Shown: in pieces, positions 60,478 through 64,000 of the stretch
How positions within the stretch are numbered: position 1 is the first letter of the stretch
How the letters are laid out: every line of letters starts with the position of its first letter
NCBI GenBank assembly: GCA_024220505.1
Contig: JAKZZE010000012.1
Coordinates: forward strand, 930,001-994,000
DNA: 64,000 nucleotides
Direction: 5' to 3'
From: Rhizopus arrhizus
Taxonomy: Eukaryota > Mucoromycota > Mucoromycetes > Mucorales > Rhizopodaceae
Translations under genes and position numbers: made by a program
The notes under the pieces: model-generated
Database searches by the model: none
The model's input: the letters and a program-made list of their open reading frames with translations, nothing else
Told to the model about the DNA's origin: nothing

Positions 60478-63090
60478 GCTGTTGTAGAATTTCATTCCGA
60501 AACTAAAATGAATTACACCAAAAATAGATTTTGTATTCTTAAAAATAGAATGGATTGTTAAAAGCTTAGTTTATTCATAAAAATGTAACACATCTACCAA
60601 TTATTCATTTAGTTGCCAATCCTTGCATCAAACGGATTATCCTGAAGATCATGTTTGACGTTTCAGCCTTCTAAAGTATTTAAAAGCCAGCAATGAGAAG
60701 TTTTTGCATAAATGTTCTTTTCAGGAACGCTATTTTTAAACATCAGTTCTCTAAATACCACCCCACTTTGTTGGCTATTAATATGATCTTATCAAGAAAC
60801 ATGACTTGTTCATCCTATTCTCCTCATCTGCAAGGGGATAATATAAAGTAATTTACGCAATGCTTATGAATAGTAAAACAGAATATAACAAACAAAATTA
60901 TGTAATTAAAGCATAAAACAAGCATGTAAGCTTAAAAGACCAAATTGAATACAGGCAACAAACATCTTTTTTCAAATGTCTTGTTAAAATACAAAGTTGA
61001 TGGACTACTGAGTGTACATATTAAAATGTAACAATAACAAAGTTTCTTTATCCGCTTTTATCTTTTTGTGCAAAGAAAGAGAGAGAGAGAGAAACAGAGA
61101 GCTTTTGAAACAAGTTATGATCGTGCAACGTCAGCAAGAAATATCCCCCAACCTATATACACCGAATGCGCAGAAGATTATATAACAACCTTGCATCTAA
61201 CGCCTCCTTTCGTTCTTTGAAGCTCAGTACGTTTGATTCTAGAACACTTTCGTTTGTATCAAGTCTTGTTTTGTATCAGTCATCTTTTATCGGATGATGA
61301 ATGTTAACCTGAAGCATGCTCATCACTTTTTACAAGACTTTCTCCGCATCTTCCCCGGAATCAAAAAAGGAACAGTTAAAAGTCAGGCACTCTGAGTTTC
61401 TTTAGGTGGCATTCATTCGTGTACTTGAAGATCATACAAGTAACATCTCAATTTATTTCATGTAACCAATTATATACAAAACATGCTTAGCTTAATACAC
61501 ATCGAATATGTCTTTCACCAAATCAACAGTAAAGTCACGTCTCTATCTTTGCCATCTTTATCCTCAAAATAAATTCATCTTTTATTCTCGCTGAATTCAC
61601 AGCGTAATTCAGCGGGTTGGCATCTAGTAAGAAAAGCGCAGTGCTTTCATGATTGATTTTGAAGAGTAAAAGAAATGAAGGAGTCATCATTCTATGCTTA
61701 CAAGTTAAAAAGCTGAACAGTGGCCTGACAAAAGATGAATTATTGCACGTCTTAAATTAAGCCAATTCTTTTGAGCTCTTCCGAAAAAAAAAAACAAGAT
61801 TAAAGATAATCCTTGTGAGGCGCAGTAGAGTATGACATGGATAGAAAAGAGATGGTAAAAGTTCAGTGAATTGAATGACTCTGAATGTCAACAGCAGCTG
61901 AAGTGAGAGTTGCAAAAGACGACCATCAAGGCAACCATGACGATGATGGGATGGGTTCAGTTGGGATAAATGAAGTGACAAAGCAATCAAAGTATACTTA
62001 TCTTGGGTACTGGTGATAAGTAGTGATGATGATGATTTGTGACTAGTAACAATTGCTGTTTTAAGCAAAAGCAGGCTCCAACTGTATCAGATTATTTCAA
62101 GATAACCCAACTTCGACCTGAATGGTATATTCATTCACTCCAAGACAGTTCAGATGACAATAGATTTCTTTACATCACAATCTTCATTGAGGCCATTCAT
62201 AGCTTGTTTGAAAGAGGATGAATTATTTGTAAAATTTTGCAAGGTTACAATGGATTATGTGTACTGATTCTGCTGGGCTTTTTATTATAACTTTAGAATC
62301 ACTCTTAAGCTAGTGCACTATATTAGATTCACTTTTTCTCATCCTATTGAAAAGAATAACCAGAATGTTTGCATAAATATCTCATTTTTCCCTTAAAAGT
62401 GATGCCTTGTACCAGTAGTTACCAAAGTGCCCAATTGATTTATCTATTATTAATAAAACTTTATTATTCAATAGGACCTTCCTATTTTTCTTTGTTTGCA
62501 GCAAGCACATCAAAGCGCTTGATGTAAAAAAGTGATAAATCCAGCAGTTAGAATACAAAGCCAATATTAAGATATCTTGTGTATGAATAAAGAATCTTAC
62601 ATTACTCTCATCCTGCCTTGTTACAAAAGTAAGCAAATGAACTATAAACAAATGAAAGGTACATATTGAAATGTAACAATAACAAAAAAAGCACATCACC
62701 TCTCCGCTTTGATGCTTTTTGGGCACAAAGTCTGTACAGAACAAAATTGATAGCAAATGTTTAGTGGCAAAAGAGAGCAAGGTGTATAGATATCTTTGAC
62801 ACAAGTAGGTTAACAATAAGAAAATTTAAAATTATTTAGATCGTTTGGATTTAAACGACTTTGATCTACAAAAAAAAAAACTTAAACGCGCCCCCCTTAG
62901 GTTTTGTTTCGTCTATCAAGTTATTTATCAAGCAACCTATCAAGGGAAGCATAACAAATACCAATAATAATAAGTTGATTTAAAAATTACGTAGTAATCA
63001 TCTTTTCTATACATAATCAATAAACTTATATCAAGGCCTTTCTCTTTAAAAAGAAGAATGATAATAATGAAAAACTAAAGAGGAAGATGA

Positions 63091-63096
<6 letters not shown>

Positions 63097-63128
<32 letters not shown>
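63097..63128. repeat. Poly-T tract
   Basis: An uninterrupted T run of about 32 bases, about 420 bases downstream of the homeodomain gene stop. Confidence 0.9.
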
Positions 63129-63131
<3 letters not shown>

Positions 63132-63545
63132 TTCTATCCCTTGATGCATATATAAATGCCTATGTGTTTCTGTCAAGTGCATAATGTTTTAACTTGTCTT
63201 TTTTTAAAAAGAATCGGTTTTTTACGTGATTACTAGCAAGAATAAAAAGAAGAAAAAAAAAAGAAAAAAGTTTAATTGTAAAGTAATCATGCTATATAAG
63301 CAATACAAATGTTTATTCGAGTAAAGATGACTGATGATTGAAATTAATTTAAATAGTGTACAAACTAATGCATACGAAGCATAACAATAATTTATTTTAT
63401 GTTGTAAAAAGTATAGCAAACACATATATTTTATTTCTGTTGTACAAAATGAAATAGTTTTACATTATTTTCAAAATTTCCTTGAACGTAATCTTTTGAC
63501 TTGCTTATTATCTATTTTATCTAATATAAGTTTAGTTGTTTCTGG

Positions 63546-64000
63546 TCATGACATATGCACAGGTTCACCCCCCCTCCCCCTTTTTATACCTAATTCATTC
63601 TTTGACTTTCTTTTCACTGATTTATTCTTGATTGTCTCTGTGTTATCGATTGCTAATAAACTTGGTAATAAACGTCTGCGAGCGTTAATAAACCAATTAC
63701 TGATTTGATTTAAAGAAAGTTGTGTCTTTTCTACAAGTGATTTCTTTTCTTCGTCTGTTGGATAAGGATGCCCTGAGTGTTCCTTTAGCCACTCCTTCAA
63801 GACAGCTGTCACATCCTTAGGTAGGTTGCCCCTTCTTCTCTTCTTCTTTGACTTGGGTTTCTTCATCTTTGCTGGTTCTTCTACATCAGATATAATCACA
63901 ATCTCCTCTTCATCGTCTTCCTCTTCTTCTTGATACTTTCTTGTAGGGCTTTGATTAGATGATGACAAAGAAGGTGAACGAAAAGTGGAAGGTGTTTGGG
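63546..64000 (-). CDS. TALE-class homeodomain protein, C-terminal part (partial at right edge)
   Basis: DNA-binding regulator. The frame stays open to the right edge with no ATG (the apparent start at 63968 is a TTG), so the gene begins beyond the window. Visible are 150 codons. An acidic stretch (EEEEDDEEEIVIISDVEE) is followed by a Lys/Arg patch and then the homeodomain, about 63660-63840: RRGNLPKDVTAVLKEWL, then GHPYPTDEEKKSL, then LSLNQISNWFINARRRLLP. The PYP in the extended loop between helix 1 and helix 2 and WFINARRR in helix 3 are TALE hallmarks. The basic tail ends at the stop at 63546. Fungal relatives include Cup9/Tos8-type repressors; the exact orthologue cannot be decided from this part. 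Confidence 0.9.
   Translation of the reverse strand, partial: QTPSTFRSPSLSSSNQSPTRKYQEEEEDDEEEIVIISDVEEPAKMKKPKSKKKRRRGNLPKDVTAVLKEWLKEHSGHPYPTDEEKKSLVEKTQLSLNQISNWFINARRRLLPSLLAIDNTETIKNKSVKRKSKNELGIKRGRGGEPVHMS

Larger units (their letters stand above)
59671..63545. other. Gene-poor region (3.9 kb)
   Basis: No gene is recognised. It contains a poly-T run at 60441-60476, an AG repeat at 61078-61092, a coding-like scrap at about 61900-62221 (plus), a possible hairpin at 62839-62864 (GATCGTTTGG...ACTTTGATC) and a poly-T run at 63097-63128. Other small frames lack motifs. The 3' end of the homeodomain gene is at its right edge. Confidence 0.55.

Noticed and set aside
1..64000. CRISPR arrays, bacterial operons or prophage
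   Set aside because: No direct-repeat and spacer pattern. Genes are intron-bearing eukaryotic ones.

Overview
The window looks like nuclear DNA of an AT-rich, intron-rich fungus. Coding genes carry many short (about 45-65 base) GT-AG introns. The set includes fungal-type genes: a Cdc15/Hof1-like F-BAR protein, a Kin4-like kinase, Pik1, an alternative NADH dehydrogenase and an Ish1-like protein. A decayed Tc1/mariner element is also present. An early-diverging lineage such as Mucoromycota (Mucorales) fits best, partly because the XMAP215 homologue keeps the long multi-TOG, animal-like layout lost in yeasts. That placement is inference. Exon maps were made by hand from reading frames and splice signals.

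Layout, left: 1-6829 (-) is the first half of cytoplasmic dynein heavy chain, cut by the window edge inside AAA1. About 3.3 kb without a recognisable gene follows. Then come SPT16 of the FACT complex (10187-13723, +), an F-BAR/SH3 cytokinesis protein (14365-17417, +) and a Pik1-type phosphatidylinositol 4-kinase (17669-20898, -).

Middle: a small 8-cysteine GPI-type surface protein (22693-23326, -), a GATA zinc-finger protein (23953-25296, -), the XMAP215/Dis1 microtubule polymerase (25994-32389, +) and a second 8-cysteine surface protein, a paralogue of the first with the same first-intron position (32879-33627, +). A gene desert of about 8 kb follows, then an orphan secreted protein (41551-42393, +) and a dead mariner transposase (about 42813-44090, +).

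Right: a U1 snRNA gene (45681-45842, -) with a TATA box; RPL7/uL30 (46571-47668, -), whose second intron has a GC donor and holds a candidate box C/D snoRNA; a coiled-coil orphan (47975-49083, -); PEX19 (49952-50881, +) tail to tail with a type II NADH dehydrogenase (50907-52780, -); an Ish1-like secretory-pathway protein (54269-55689, +); a Kin4-like kinase with a KA1-like tail (55777-58458, -); a HAD 5'-nucleotidase-like protein (58748-59603, -); a gene-poor 4 kb; and the C-terminal part of a TALE homeodomain protein running off the right edge (63546-64000, -).

The genes do not form one pathway. Themes are cytoskeleton and division (dynein, XMAP215, F-BAR, Kin4-like), chromatin and transcription (SPT16, GATA, TALE), organelles (PEX19, NDE) and RNA processing (U1, snoRNA). 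No CRISPR array, tRNA or rRNA gene was seen. The most informative non-coding finds are the U1 gene and the RPL7 intronic snoRNA candidate, both hidden under spurious reading frames or introns.
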